64,000 nt of DNA from Shewanella sp. HN-41 (GCF_000217915.1 NZ_AFOZ01000040.1:1-64000); one strand, 5' to 3'; shown: positions 7,339-18,127, counted from the first letter of the stretch. The notes: generated from the letters alone by a model not told the origin. A program made the numbers and translations.

Positions 7339-7677
7339 TCTAAATTTGTTTAACTATATTTGAAATCTAACTGACCTAAACCTAACGGGGCCCCAATCAT
7401 TTAACGGCGCCCAATTGATAACAAAACAAATCACTAATCCCCCACATGGCTCCCATACTCGCTTACAGCCCGCTGAAAACAACAAAATCAGTCCAATCGA
7501 GCATAGGTGCAATGGAGAAGGTACGGTCGAGCTGTAGACCATCATTAAGATTATTTTTCAACACGTTACTATCGACTCAAGTAATTAAAATTTGCCTGTA
7601 TGTTGTCGCTTAGAGGGATAAAGCGCCTTAATTTAAGCCGCAGGTTAGCAATGCACACCGCAAGCATAAAAATGGAA
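7339..7677. other. Intergenic stretch without a recognisable gene
   Basis: A 63-codon frame exists at 7354-7545 on the minus strand, but it has no ribosome binding site and an odd composition, so I do not call it. Nothing else was seen up to the hairpin at 7678. Confidence 0.4.
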
Positions 7678-7710
7678 AAACAGTAAACGAGCTAACGTTT
7701 ACTGTTTTAT
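7678..7710 (-). terminator. Probable terminator after the hydroxylase gene
   Basis: AAACAGTAAACG and CGTTTACTGTTT pair perfectly over 12 bases with a 6-base loop. On the minus strand a run of T follows. It lies about 90 bases after the end of the leftward piuC-like gene. Confidence 0.5.
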
Positions 7711-7795
7711 TGCCCCTCAGAGCTGGCGGGATTATACCCTAAACCGCCTGCTTTGGGGAGATTAAGCTAGGATTAAGCCTGACTCGGAGCCAAAG

Positions 7796-8470
7796 CTATA
7801 GCTCGCTCCAACGTCTGAGCAAGTTATGGTAAACCCCGGTGAGATTAAACAGCTCTTGTTCTGGCGTGGCCTGCGCCGTCAAAGATTGAATCGATTGATC
7901 GAGTTGAAATAACAAACGGCGTTGCCCCTCATCGCGCACCATGCTCTGCAACCACATAAAAGCAGAGGTACGCTCCCCCGAGGTGACAGGGGTAACTTGA
8001 TGCAAGCTTGTCGAGGGATACAACACCAAAGAGCCCGCCGCCAGCTTAATACTTTGCTGACCATAGGTATCTTGGATCACCAGCTCACCACCTTGGTAAG
8101 TGTCTGGTTCGCTCAAGAACAAGGTCGCAGACAGATCGGTGCGAACCATACCATCGCTGGTCGAGCGAATCGCATTATCAATATGATAGCCAAAGGTTTC
8201 TCCGCCTTGATAACGATTAAACAAGGGGGGATAAAACTGTAATGGCAGCGCCGCCGACACAAATACAGGATGGGCCAAGAGGCGCGCCATGATCAGCTCA
8301 CCGATGCGAAGCCCCACGGGATCGTCTTTGTCTAACTGCTGATTACGTTTGCGGGTACTCGCCATCACGCCCGAAGTCTGGTTGCCATCAATCCAAGTGC
8401 GGGCATCGAGCTCTTCCCTTAGCTGATTGACTTCTTGTTTAGAAAAAACATTCGGAATTTCAATAAGCAT
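7796..8470 (-). CDS. piuC: PKHD-type Fe(II)/2-oxoglutarate hydroxylase, PiuC/YbiX family
   Basis: This 224-residue enzyme belongs to the prolyl-4-hydroxylase-like dioxygenases that are usually linked to siderophore receptors. The iron ligands are visible as His96 and Asp98 (FGYHIDN) and His157 ([10 protein letters not shown]), and Arg167 (GERTSAF) would bind 2-oxoglutarate. Family length is about 225 residues, so it is complete. It lies 75 bases downstream of the TonB-dependent receptor gene on the same strand and probably shares its Fur-controlled transcript. The substrate is unknown; a role in iron uptake or siderophore handling is inferred from the pairing. Confidence 0.85.
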   Translation of the reverse strand: MLIEIPNVFSKQEVNQLREELDARTWIDGNQTSGVMASTRKRNQQLDKDDPVGLRIGELIMARLLAHPVFVSAALPLQFYPPLFNRYQGGETFGYHIDNAIRSTSDGMVRTDLSATLFLSEPDTYQGGELVIQDTYGQQSIKLAAGSLVLYPSTSLHQVTPVTSGERTSAFMWLQSMVRDEGQRRLLFQLDQSIQSLTAQATPEQELFNLTGVYHNLLRRWSEL

Positions 8471-8545
8471 TTCAAAATCCTATTGGAATAGCATAAACAT
8501 CAAAGGCAGCCCTAGGGCTGCCATTCAGATCTCGATTAATACTGC

Positions 8546-10741
8546 TTAGAAGTGCATATCGGCACTTAACATTACTAAGCGTCCAGGTGCCATATTGGCA
8601 AAATGCGCGGTGTAAGCTTTATCGTAATAACGCTCATCCGTCAGATTTTGCACGTTCAGGCGTAAGGTTAAGAATTCACTCATCTTATAGGATGAGGTCA
8701 AATCAAAACGCCAGTAGGACGGAATCGACAACGTATTGGCCGTATTACCATAGACTTTGCCCATATAGTAGGCACCCGTACCGACAGTGAACTCCTCTGT
8801 CACATCGTAGGTGGTGAATAAACTTAAGCTATTTTTAGCGGTATTAGGGAAGCGATTGCCATTGAGTGCCTGGTTATAGCCATTGCTTTCCAACGTCGCG
8901 TCCAAGTAGGTATAGCCACCAAAACCGTGCCAATGCTCAGTAACGTCACCGGAGAAGCCGAGTTCAAAACCCTTCACCTTTTGCTCGCCGACGTTTTCCT
9001 GCGGCGAATTACGATCGCCAGAGGTCGCGACCCGAGCGTTGTTTTTCTCGATTTGGAATACAGAGCCATTAAGGGATAAACGCCCCGCAAAGAAGTCCCA
9101 CTTAGTGCCTAACTCATAGCTTTCGGTATCTTCTGGCTCTAAATCGGCGTTGGTACTGCCGAGGCGGTCTGCACCATCGCCATTAGAGGTACCTGGCGGA
9201 TTAGATGAGGTGCCCCAAGCGGCATAAATACTGCCGTTTTCAGCAGGCTTATAAAGTAGCGACAATTGGTAGTTGAAGAAGTCAGTGTCATTGCTAAATT
9301 GAGAAGTGGAGTTCTCAGCGCTGGTGCTGTAATCATCCCAACGGATCCCCGCATTCACCATCCACGCTTCGGTTAATTCAATGGTGTTAAAGGCATAAAT
9401 AGAGCGAGTATCGGTTTCAGTCACAGTCGCATTAGTACCGAGTGTGATGGTACCCACCCAAGGATCGTGGGGATTTGGATTATCCAGCAGCGTACAGTTG
9501 TAGTTGTCCAGCATTGCCTGATTACAACCCGCGTTGCGACCATTGCCCGTATCGACCGTATAACTTAAGTTGCTGGTACGTTCGTTACTTAATTCGGTGC
9601 CCACTGCAAAGCGGTTAGTGAACCCGGCCAATTTTGCTTCGCCCGAGAGTTGCAGTTGAGTGGCTAAGGTCTTAGTGACCGAATGGCGAGACTTAGTGTT
9701 ACGCCAGACATAACCATTAGCCACGTTGCCCGTCGTGTCGTCCGGGTTAGTCACAATATAGTAATTACTGTTACGGCTATAGATGGAGGTCGACGTAAAC
9801 TGCATATCGTTGTTAAAGTCATGGCTGATCAACACTGAGGCCGTATCATCCATAGTGTCGCGAAAATCCCGCGACAACAAACCGTAGAAGTTGTCGGGGT
9901 CGACATCCGCAGGTTGACCCGTAGCCTGATCATAGGGAATACCATAGTCAGGGATGTCATGATTTTCGAAGTGGTAATACTCGAGGGTCACTTTCGTTGG
10001 CGTGGTTAAACCAAAGGTTACCGAGGGTGCCACGCCCCAACGATTGCCCGTCACTTCATCACGCCCTGGCGTATCGGCATCATGGGCCATCATGTTGACA
10101 CGGAGCGCTGCCTCATCGGCAATCACATGGTTAACATCTACACTGGCGCGTTTTAGCGAATCCGTCCCCACGGTAACGTCGGCATTAATAAAATCTTCGG
10201 ACTGGGCTTTTTTGGTCACAATATTGATGCTACCGCCAACGGCGCCACGACCGTTGTACACTGAGCTTGGGCCCTTCAGGACTTCGATTTGTTCAATGTT
10301 AAAGGTTTCACGGCTTTGTGAGCCCACATTACGCATGCCATTGATAAAGGTTGAAGATTGGGCATCGTAACCACGGATAAAAGGTCTATCGCCATAAGGA
10401 TTGCCCCCTTCGCCAGTACCTAGAGTAATACCTGGGGTTGCACGCAGCGCATCGGTAAAACTCTGAGCGCCCATATCTTTGATCAAGTCTTGATTGATCA
10501 CTGTAACGGTTTTGGCGGTGTTGAGCAGATCTTCGGTAAATTTACCCGATTGTACCTTACGGCTGTTATAGCCTAAGTACTCACCATTCACTTCAATATG
10601 TTCTACTTTTTTATCAACGACTTGTGACTGTGGTTCCGTTGCCATTGCAGGGGCAGCAGAAACCGCCATTCCTATCGTTAGCGAACCTAAAACATGGGCA
10701 CCAAGCGTGATTCGGCCATTGCGGCGTTTTGCAAATTTCAT
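8546..10741 (-). CDS. TonB-dependent siderophore receptor, catecholate type
   Basis: This 731-residue outer-membrane receptor has a signal peptide after a basic start (MKFAKRRNGR, cleavage near Ala-Met-Ala-Thr). The plug domain includes VTVINQDLIKDMGAQSF and RFxRGYD-like segments, and the C-terminal 22-stranded barrel ends in Phe. The family transports ferric siderophores with TonB energy. I chose the ATG at 10741 because AGGA lies nine bases upstream; earlier ATGs lack this. A Fur box lies 91 bases upstream of the start. The gene is followed by the PKHD hydroxylase, as in Fiu/PiuA-type loci, so the ligand is probably a catecholate; that is inference. Confidence 0.9.
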   Translation of the reverse strand: MKFAKRRNGRITLGAHVLGSLTIGMAVSAAPAMATEPQSQVVDKKVEHIEVNGEYLGYNSRKVQSGKFTEDLLNTAKTVTVINQDLIKDMGAQSFTDALRATPGITLGTGEGGNPYGDRPFIRGYDAQSSTFINGMRNVGSQSRETFNIEQIEVLKGPSSVYNGRGAVGGSINIVTKKAQSEDFINADVTVGTDSLKRASVDVNHVIADEAALRVNMMAHDADTPGRDEVTGNRWGVAPSVTFGLTTPTKVTLEYYHFENHDIPDYGIPYDQATGQPADVDPDNFYGLLSRDFRDTMDDTASVLISHDFNNDMQFTSTSIYSRNSNYYIVTNPDDTTGNVANGYVWRNTKSRHSVTKTLATQLQLSGEAKLAGFTNRFAVGTELSNERTSNLSYTVDTGNGRNAGCNQAMLDNYNCTLLDNPNPHDPWVGTITLGTNATVTETDTRSIYAFNTIELTEAWMVNAGIRWDDYSTSAENSTSQFSNDTDFFNYQLSLLYKPAENGSIYAAWGTSSNPPGTSNGDGADRLGSTNADLEPEDTESYELGTKWDFFAGRLSLNGSVFQIEKNNARVATSGDRNSPQENVGEQKVKGFELGFSGDVTEHWHGFGGYTYLDATLESNGYNQALNGNRFPNTAKNSLSLFTTYDVTEEFTVGTGAYYMGKVYGNTANTLSIPSYWRFDLTSSYKMSEFLTLRLNVQNLTDERYYDKAYTAHFANMAPGRLVMLSADMHF

Positions 10742-10831
10742 TAAAAGCATTCCTGTTGCGGAGTAAACTCTGTAACAGATGTCCCCCATCTGTTAATCGC
10801 CGCTAATATATGTAAAACACAAATCGCAATC

Positions 10832-10850
10832 AATAATTATTATCATTTGC
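10832..10850 (-). promoter_or_regulatory. Fur box upstream of the TonB receptor
   Basis: AATAATTATTATCATTTGC matches the 19-base Fur consensus GATAATGATAATCATTATC at 14 positions. It sits upstream of the leftward receptor gene, in an AT-rich promoter region, so the receptor and hydroxylase are probably repressed by Fur with iron. Confidence 0.75.
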
Positions 10851-11310
10851 ATTATAATTTAATGTAAATCACACTATGGAACACAAATGTGCGCCGAGTC
10901 TCATTGTCGATTAGAGATACGGACGTCTTATCTCGAATGTCACTTAAGATTTTGAAAATAAGATAGATTAATTTTATAAACATGCAGAAAATTCTAGAAT
11001 GTTCCCGCATCAGGTCATCTTTCCCATGCAAAATCGATAAACTCACAGGTAAGAAAAAAACTCAGGTAGGCAAAACCAAGTACACGCAAACGGAAGTAAA
11101 AGTGCCTAAAATGGCACTATCGAACGATGTGGTCTCAAACGGTCTTCACGGATAAATAATAATAAAATCGTGAAATTAACCTCACATTTCCATTTGTGTC
11201 ATCTAAGCTGATAGAGTGTGACTAAGATTGCTGTGGTCCAGCGACTTTTCGTCTAACCTTAATGACATGGTGACCATAAGGCTTAAGTTCATAAGAGGAA
11301 ACACTAAAGC
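10851..11310. other. Intergenic region between receptor and cheX-like gene
   Basis: The region is AT-rich and divergent. It should hold the promoter of the rightward cheX-like gene, which has a GAGGAAA box before its ATG. I see no further gene or repeat. Confidence 0.4.
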
Positions 11311-11775
11311 ATGAACGTCAATTTTATTAACCCCTTCCTGCAATCGCTGCTCAATGTCATTTCGACTATGGCAAGTATGGACCTCACGCCGGGCAAACCC
11401 CAAGTCAAGACCGACAACTTAGCCAAGGGCGATGTGTCAGGGTTAATTGGTATGGTTGGGCCGCAGACCAAGGGCTCATTATCCATCACCTTTGAGCAAA
11501 AACTTGTCCTGCAAATCATGCAAAATATGCTGGGTGAGAACCCAGGTAAAATAAATGAAGAAGTCACAGATCTCGTTGGCGAAATCACCAACATGGTCAC
11601 AGGTGGCGCAAAAAATCTTTTAGGCCAAAAGGGCTACGAGTTTGAAATGGCGACGCCGATGGTCGTCTCCGGTAAGGGGCATACTATTTCCCATAAAGCG
11701 AATGGTACAAAAATCATCATGCCATTCACTAGTCCTCATGGTACCGCCTTTATTGAAATCTGCTTTGAGAATTAA
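11311..11775 (+). CDS. cheX: CheX-like chemotaxis phosphatase
   Basis: This is a 154-residue protein of the CheX/CheC class, which removes phosphate from CheY-P. The helix DLVGEITNMVTGGAKNLL carries the E-x-x-N pair (Glu91, Asn94) needed for catalysis, and the second half has the typical Gly-Ala-Lys turn and beta strands. Only one such helix is present, as in CheX rather than CheC. It stands alone with no chemotaxis gene nearby, so its CheY partner must be elsewhere. The start has a GAGGAAA box about twelve bases upstream. Confidence 0.8.
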   Translation: MNVNFINPFLQSLLNVISTMASMDLTPGKPQVKTDNLAKGDVSGLIGMVGPQTKGSLSITFEQKLVLQIMQNMLGENPGKINEEVTDLVGEITNMVTGGAKNLLGQKGYEFEMATPMVVSGKGHTISHKANGTKIIMPFTSPHGTAFIEICFEN

Positions 11776-11908
11776 TCCGTTATCCGTAGTTAACCCTTAG
11801 CATTCTCTTCATGTCGCTCTGCAAGCTTGATTATTGCCCTTAAGGACTTCAATAACCAAGTGCAGAACGGCTAGCTCATATCCGCTTAATCATCAGTTGC
11901 TTGGCCCA

Positions 11909-11936
11909 TAAAAAAACGGCGCTAATGCACCGTTTT
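11909..11936 (-). terminator. Rho-independent terminator after alr
   Basis: On the minus strand AAAACGGTGC pairs with GCGCCGTTTT around a four-base loop, with one G-T pair, and seven T follow. It lies 20 bases after the alr stop and may also stop the convergent cheX-like transcript. Confidence 0.7.
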
Positions 11937-11956
11937 CTTGTACCCAGAATGATGGC

Positions 11957-13033
11957 TTATGCTAGGCAAACCGCGACCCTTGGGGTAAGTTTAGTCACTA
12001 ACTCATAGGCGATAGTGCCAATATGCTCGGCCACTTCCTCTACCGGTAAGGCTGCGCCCCAGAGCAGCGCCTCATCGCCAACTTGATCCGTCGCATCCGC
12101 CCCTAAATCAACGGTCAACATGTCCATAGATACTCGGCCAACAATCGGCACTCGGCGGCCATTGACCCACACGGGCGTGCCTTCCGGTGCATTGCGGGGA
12201 TAGCCATCACCATAACCAATAGCGACAACCCCTAGACGAGTATCTTGTTTCGCCGTCCAAAAACAGCCATAACCTACGGGTTGATCCGCTTTATGATCAC
12301 GCACGGCAATAAGACGTGAGACTAAATTCATCGCAGGAATGAGCCCATGATTTGCACCACAATCACCAGTAACGGGAGACACCCCATAAAGCGCAATCCC
12401 AGGACGGATCCAATCTCCTTGGCTTTTAGGCCAAAAAAGCGCTCCCGCCGAATTGGCAAGAGTTCTAAAACCCGGTAAATCTGCGCTTAAGGCATTAAAG
12501 GCCGCTATTTGCACCTCAGTGTACGAGTTTTCAGGCTCATCGGCACAGGCAAAATGAGTCATCAGATGAATGGGTTTAGCCACATTAGCACACGCCATCA
12601 ACCGAGCATAAACCGTAGAAAATTGCTCAGGCGTCACACCTAATCTATGCATACCTGAATCGACTTTAAGCCACACAGTGACAGGCTTAGCCAAAGTCAC
12701 CTGTTCTAACATCTCGATTTGCGATTCATGGTGCACTACGGTATCAATATCGTGGGCAACCAGTAAGGGTAAATCGGTGCCACGAAAAAAACCCTCGAGC
12801 AACAACAGACGCGCCTTAACGCCACCAGCACGCAATTCCAAGGCTTCTTCTAAACGGGCCAAACCAAAGCCATCGGCGCTGACGAGGCAGTTGGCGACGT
12901 TCAGTAATCCATGACCATAACCATTGGCCTTAACAACAGCCATCACTTGGCTTGCACTTGCCTGCTGACGCAGCACAGCCAAGTTATTTTGCAGTGCACT
13001 ACTGCTAATTTCTGCACGGGGAAAAGGTTTCAA
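11957..13033 (-). CDS. alr: Alanine racemase
   Basis: This 358-residue, PLP-dependent enzyme interconverts L- and D-alanine for peptidoglycan. The PLP lysine is Lys35 in [10 protein letters not shown], and the opposite-face catalytic tyrosine is Tyr255 in PVGYGCF. The downstream [11 protein letters not shown] and [13 protein letters not shown] motifs are family hallmarks. Length is close to the usual 360. It lies 84 bases downstream of dnaB on the same strand, the dnaB-alr order seen in gammaproteobacteria, and ends at a strong terminator. It is cytosolic. Confidence 0.95.
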   Translation of the reverse strand: MKPFPRAEISSSALQNNLAVLRQQASASQVMAVVKANGYGHGLLNVANCLVSADGFGLARLEEALELRAGGVKARLLLLEGFFRGTDLPLLVAHDIDTVVHHESQIEMLEQVTLAKPVTVWLKVDSGMHRLGVTPEQFSTVYARLMACANVAKPIHLMTHFACADEPENSYTEVQIAAFNALSADLPGFRTLANSAGALFWPKSQGDWIRPGIALYGVSPVTGDCGANHGLIPAMNLVSRLIAVRDHKADQPVGYGCFWTAKQDTRLGVVAIGYGDGYPRNAPEGTPVWVNGRRVPIVGRVSMDMLTVDLGADATDQVGDEALLWGAALPVEEVAEHIGTIAYELVTKLTPRVAVCLA

Positions 13034-13117
13034 AATTTACCTTGCTTACTCAGGAAATAAAGAGCCTGAGAAATAAAAAGAATACATAAGCTTTGCTTAT
13101 CTTCTATCGCCACACAC

Positions 13118-14524
13118 TTAATCTTCTTCAAACTGCGGACCAGCATAATTATCGAAGCGAGAATACTGACCTTGGAAAGTTAAGCGCACCCGGCCGATTG
13201 GGCCGTTACGCTGTTTACCAATAATGATTTCGGCGGTGCCTTTGTCTGGAGAATCGTTGTTATACACTTCATCACGGTAAATAAACATGATGAGATCCGC
13301 ATCCTGCTCGATAGATCCCGATTCACGTAAGTCTGAGTTGACAGGACGTTTATCGGCCCGTTGTTCGAGCGAGCGGTTAAGCTGGGACAGTGCGATCACA
13401 GGGATCTCAAGCTCTTTGGCTAGGGCCTTAAGCGAGCGCGAAATTTCGGCAATCTCAAGGGTACGATTATCGGATAACGCGGGTACTTGCATCAATTGCA
13501 GGTAGTCGACCATGATCATCGACAGGCCACCATATTCACGGGCGATACGGCGTGCACGGCTACGCACTTCGGTCGGAGTGAGCCCCGAGCCATCGTCGAT
13601 ATACATTTTGCCCTGCTCGAGCATGATACCCATGGTCGATGACACCCGTGCCCAATCCTCATCATCAAGCTGGCCAGTACGAATTTTAGTCTGGTCGACG
13701 CGGCCTAAGGAGGCCAACATACGCATCATAATTTGTTCCGAGGGCATCTCGAGACTAAAAATAAGCACAGGCTTGTCTTCATTCATCGCCGCCTGTTCAC
13801 AGAGGTTCATCGCAAAGGTCGTTTTACCCATAGATGGACGGGCAGCCACGATAATCAGGTCTCCGGATTGGAAGCCTGCCGTCATTTTATCCAGATCGCT
13901 AAAACCACTCGACACCCCAGTCACCCCATTATGCGGGTTGTTATAGAGCTGTTCTATCTTATCAACGGTTTTTTCAAGAATGGTTTTAATGCCTTCTGGA
14001 CCTTCGTTGGCATTGGTACGTTGCTCGGCAATTTTAAATACTTTACTTTCAGCCAGATCGAGCAAGGCACTCGAGTCTCGACCTTCGGGATTGTAGCCCG
14101 CATCGGCAATTTCATGGGCCACACGGATCATCTCGCGCACAACTGCCCGTTCACGGACAATTTCAGCATAGGAGACAATATTGCCGGCACTGGGAGTATT
14201 CTTAGCAATTTCACCTAAGTAGGCAAAACCGCCTGCTTCTTCAAGCTGATTTTCAAGCTCAAGTTGTTCAGAGACGGTAATCAAATCGATGGGCTGACTG
14301 GTTTCCACTAGGCGGTGCATCGCCGCGAAGATCATCCGATGCGAGCGCGAGTAAAAATCTTCTTTTACCACGGTTTCAGCTACTTTATCCCAAGCGTCGG
14401 CGTCTAACATTAGGCCGCCTAATACCGATTGTTCAGCCTCAATAGAATGTGGTGGCAGCTTGAGTCCATCGAGCTGCAAATCCCTTGGCTTACTTTTAGG
14501 CTTAAAAGCACCTTGTTGTGACAT
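13118..14524 (-). CDS. dnaB: Replicative DNA helicase DnaB
   Basis: This is a 468-residue hexameric helicase that unwinds DNA ahead of the replication fork and binds the primase DnaG. The N-terminal domain begins PPHSIEAEQSVLGGLMLD. The RecA-like core has Walker A in AARPSMGKTTFAMN, the Walker B region MIMVDYLQLM, and the arginine-finger segment near SDLRESGSIEQDADLIMFI. The ATG at 14524 was chosen for its GGGAG box; the frame extends 18 codons further without one. No intein is present. The S46 peptidase gene is divergent from it. Confidence 0.95.
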   Translation of the reverse strand: MSQQGAFKPKSKPRDLQLDGLKLPPHSIEAEQSVLGGLMLDADAWDKVAETVVKEDFYSRSHRMIFAAMHRLVETSQPIDLITVSEQLELENQLEEAGGFAYLGEIAKNTPSAGNIVSYAEIVRERAVVREMIRVAHEIADAGYNPEGRDSSALLDLAESKVFKIAEQRTNANEGPEGIKTILEKTVDKIEQLYNNPHNGVTGVSSGFSDLDKMTAGFQSGDLIIVAARPSMGKTTFAMNLCEQAAMNEDKPVLIFSLEMPSEQIMMRMLASLGRVDQTKIRTGQLDDEDWARVSSTMGIMLEQGKMYIDDGSGLTPTEVRSRARRIAREYGGLSMIMVDYLQLMQVPALSDNRTLEIAEISRSLKALAKELEIPVIALSQLNRSLEQRADKRPVNSDLRESGSIEQDADLIMFIYRDEVYNNDSPDKGTAEIIIGKQRNGPIGRVRLTFQGQYSRFDNYAGPQFEED

Positions 14525-14649
14525 TAACACTCCCGATTTCCAACAACTTAACAAAATATGATATAAAACCCGTGTCAAGCAAACGGGTGGTTTACACTCG
14601 CCTGTTATCCTGTTTCAACGGACACTCTAACAATCAATAAGGAAAGAAC

Positions 14650-16848
14650 ATGCGTATTGCATTGGTTGCGGCCTTAGTTTTGACATCCGGCATAGTGAAT
14701 GCCGACGAAGGACAATGGCAACCTTATCAAATGCCTTCAATTGCAGACAAACTCAGTGAACGCGGAATCGATATTCCTGCAGAAAAACTGGCCGATCTTA
14801 CAAGCTATCCAATGAACGCCGTCGTAGGGCTGGGCTATTGTACCGCCAGTTTTGTCTCCCCCCAAGGGCTAGTTGTAACAAACCATCATTGTGCCTATAA
14901 GGCGATACAATATAACACTAAGAAAGAACATAACTATCTAGAACAAGGCTTTTTAGCAACATCAATGGACAAGGAACCCTCAGCCGGTCCTAACGAGCGT
15001 TTATACATCACCGAAGCCGTCACCAATGTGACTAGCGACGTGACTAAAGACTTGAGCCAAGATCCCCTCAGCCGTTATGAAGAAATTGAAAGCCACAGTA
15101 AAGCCTTGATCAAAAACTGTGAGGCCGATGCCAACTACCGCTGTAATGTCCGCAGCTTCCATAACGGCCTAGAATACTACTTAATCAAGCAGTTGATGAT
15201 CCGCGATGTGCGCTTAGTGTATGCACCACCCGAAAGTGTTGGCGCCTACGGTGGCGATATCGATAATTATGAATATCCACGCCATTCCGGTGATTTTGCC
15301 TTCCTGCGCGCCTATGTGGGGAAAGATGGTAAACCTGCGGCCTACAGCGACGATAACATTCCTTACAAGCCAAAGAGTTACCTTAAGGTCAATGCCGATG
15401 GTGTAAAGGCCGGCGATGGCGTATTTGTCGCAGGCTACCCTGGTACCACCAGCCGTTATAATCTCACTAGCGAACTTAAATTTGCCAGTGATTGGCTCTA
15501 CCCAACCCAGGCAAAACGTTATCAATTACAAATTGATACTATCGAAGCTATGGGGCAGGAAGATGCCGATATCGCCATTAAATATGCAGGCAATATGGCG
15601 TCGATGGCCAATCGGATGAAGAAACTCAACGGTCTGCTGGCTGGCTTTAAAGCCACGGATATTGTAGGCATAAAACAAAACCGTGAGGATAATTTTTTAG
15701 CTTGGCTTAAACAAAATCCTAAGCTAAATCAAAACCTCATTCCTGAGTTAGAAGTGTTACTTGCCGAGCAACAACATGCATTTCAAACCAATTATTATTT
15801 CACCAACGCCCAATCGAGCACACTGTTAACAGCGGCCAATAACCTCTATCGCCTCGCTAAGGAAAAACAAAAGAGCGATGCTGAACGTGAAAGCGGTTAC
15901 CAAGAGCGCGACGTGGCCATGTTTAGCTCCCGTCTAAAACGTATCGATTCTAGCTTTCATATTAATGTCGATAAAACCCTATGGTTACAGGATTTAACGG
16001 CATATCTTTCCCAGACTAATCGTGTAGCAGCTCTTGACGATGCACTGGATCTAAACAATAAAGATGCAGATCTCGCGGCTAAGCTTGATGGCCTTTACTC
16101 ACTGACAACACTCACGGACCAAGCTAAACGCCTAGCTTGGATGAATGCCGACGCGAGCGCCTTTGAAACCAGCTCCGATCCTTTTATTCGTTTAGCAGTC
16201 GCTTTGTACGACACTAATATGGCCGAGGAAAAAGCGAAAAAAATAGTGGATGGTAAATTGTCTACTGCGCGTCCCGCCTACATGGCAGCCGTTATCGACT
16301 ACTACAAAGCCAACAACTGGCCAGTCTATCCCGATGCCAACGGTACGCTGCGTATCAGCTATGGTATGGTCGATGGTTATCAGTCCCGCGATGCGCTCTA
16401 CAAACAGCCCTTTACTCGCCTCGATGGCATAGTGGCCAAACACACGGGTGTTGAACCCTATAATGCCCCCCAAAAACTGCTCGATGCGATTCACGAGCAA
16501 CGGGTTGGCGATCACTTAGTCAAATCCGTCTATCAAGATCCCCGTAGTTGGATTTGCAGACTCTTCTCTTGCTTAGATAAGCCTGAAGAATTTAACTCTG
16601 TACCGGTTAACTTCTTATCCAGCGTCGATACCACGGGGGGGAACTCAGGTTCACCCGTCTTTAACGGCAAAGGAGAATTGGTGGGCCTTAACTTCGACTC
16701 CACCTATGAAGCCATCACTAAGGATTGGTTTTTCAACCCCACCATCACCCGCGCAGTTCACGTGGATATCCGCTACATTTTATGGATGATGGATCAAGTC
16801 GATCATGCAGATAATCTTATCCAAGAGTTGGATTTAGTGAGAAATTAA
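14650..16848 (+). CDS. S46 family dipeptidyl-peptidase, DPP11-type
   Basis: This is a 732-residue secreted serine peptidase with a signal peptide of about 18 residues (cleavage near VNADEG). The catalytic triad can be seen as His near residue 79-80 (VVTNHHC), Asp in GAYGGDIDNYEYPRHSGDF, and Ser666 (GGNSGSPVF). Eighteen residues after that Ser is another Ser (Ser684, NFDST). That is the position that separates DPP7 (Gly) from DPP11 (Arg or Ser), so preference for Asp or Glu at P1 is expected. It would release acidic dipeptides from peptides in the periplasm, feeding amino-acid catabolism. The gene stands alone, with an AAGGAAAG box before its ATG and a terminator after it. Confidence 0.9.
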   Translation: MRIALVAALVLTSGIVNADEGQWQPYQMPSIADKLSERGIDIPAEKLADLTSYPMNAVVGLGYCTASFVSPQGLVVTNHHCAYKAIQYNTKKEHNYLEQGFLATSMDKEPSAGPNERLYITEAVTNVTSDVTKDLSQDPLSRYEEIESHSKALIKNCEADANYRCNVRSFHNGLEYYLIKQLMIRDVRLVYAPPESVGAYGGDIDNYEYPRHSGDFAFLRAYVGKDGKPAAYSDDNIPYKPKSYLKVNADGVKAGDGVFVAGYPGTTSRYNLTSELKFASDWLYPTQAKRYQLQIDTIEAMGQEDADIAIKYAGNMASMANRMKKLNGLLAGFKATDIVGIKQNREDNFLAWLKQNPKLNQNLIPELEVLLAEQQHAFQTNYYFTNAQSSTLLTAANNLYRLAKEKQKSDAERESGYQERDVAMFSSRLKRIDSSFHINVDKTLWLQDLTAYLSQTNRVAALDDALDLNNKDADLAAKLDGLYSLTTLTDQAKRLAWMNADASAFETSSDPFIRLAVALYDTNMAEEKAKKIVDGKLSTARPAYMAAVIDYYKANNWPVYPDANGTLRISYGMVDGYQSRDALYKQPFTRLDGIVAKHTGVEPYNAPQKLLDAIHEQRVGDHLVKSVYQDPRSWICRLFSCLDKPEEFNSVPVNFLSSVDTTGGNSGSPVFNGKGELVGLNFDSTYEAITKDWFFNPTITRAVHVDIRYILWMMDQVDHADNLIQELDLVRN

Positions 16849-16883
16849 TACTCTGAACCCAATAAGTTGCTCTATACCAAAGC

Positions 16884-16915
16884 CGCCCACTGTTATGCAG
16901 TGGGCGTTTTTTATT
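16884..16915 (+). terminator. Rho-independent terminator after the S46 peptidase gene
   Basis: CGCCCACTG and CAGTGGGCG pair perfectly around a five-base loop and are followed by six T. It lies 36 bases after the stop codon. Confidence 0.85.
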
Positions 16916-17042
16916 TGGACTGGTATTTTAGAATCGAGTGCGCTTTGGGATGAAATGTGTACAGATATCGCTCACCGCATGCATTCCCTTTCAAGCCAAT
17001 GTCAAACGATACCATGGCGACAACACGCTGAAGTTCACCCAT

Positions 17043-17070
17043 AAAAAACACCGCCGAAGCGGTGTTTTTT
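17043..17070 (-). terminator. Terminator of the rpsF-priB-rpsR-rplI operon
   Basis: AAAAAACACCGC and GCGGTGTTTTTT pair perfectly around CGAA, giving a run of T on both strands. It lies 20 bases after the rplI stop. Confidence 0.85.
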
Positions 17071-17089
17071 AGTTTAAAGCAGTTGGTAA

Positions 17090-17542
17090 TTAAGCTTCTG
17101 CAACAACAGATACTTTAACAACAGCTTTAACTTCAGTGTGTAACTGAACTTCAACTTCGAAGTCGCCAGTAGTACGCAGAGCGCCTAATGGTAAACGAAC
17201 TTCTGATTTAGCCAGCTCAACACCAGCAGCAGTGACTGCATCAGCGATGTCACGGTTGCCAACTGAACCAAACAGTTTGCCTTCATCACCGGCTTTAGAA
17301 GCGATAACAACCGCTTCCAGTGCAGTGATTTTTTCAGCACGTAGGTTAGCAGCAGCTAATTCAGCAGCTAATTTAGCTTCTAATTCAGCGCGACGAGCTT
17401 CAAATACTTTAACGTTGCTTTCGTTAGCAACAACAGCCTTACCTTGTGGTAGCAGGTAGTTACGAGCGTAACCAGCCTTAACTACAACTTGGTCACCCAA
17501 GTTACCTAGGTTAGCGATTTTATCAAGCAGAATAACGTTCAT
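17090..17542 (-). CDS. rplI: 50S ribosomal protein L9
   Basis: This 150-residue protein has the usual length for L9. It begins [19 protein letters not shown], the universal L9 N-terminal domain that binds 23S rRNA. A long helix ([17 protein letters not shown]) joins it to the C-terminal domain with [20 protein letters not shown] two codons earlier is ignored because the AGAGGA box is correctly spaced for the ATG. It is last in the rpsF-priB-rpsR-rplI operon. Confidence 0.97.
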   Translation of the reverse strand: MNVILLDKIANLGNLGDQVVVKAGYARNYLLPQGKAVVANESNVKVFEARRAELEAKLAAELAAANLRAEKITALEAVVIASKAGDEGKLFGSVGNRDIADAVTAAGVELAKSEVRLPLGALRTTGDFEVEVQLHTEVKAVVKVSVVAEA

Positions 17543-17582
17543 TATCAAATCCTCTATATTCGATTAGGAATTAATACTGCAA

Positions 17583-18127
<545 letters not shown>

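Noticed and set aside
7354-7545. Leftward ORF of 63 codons
   Set aside because: No ribosome binding site, odd composition, and no family resemblance.
10002-10370. Rightward ORF inside the TonB receptor gene
   Set aside because: It is an antisense shadow of a well-supported gene with no start signal.
13512-14218. Two rightward ORFs inside dnaB
   Set aside because: They are antisense shadows of dnaB.
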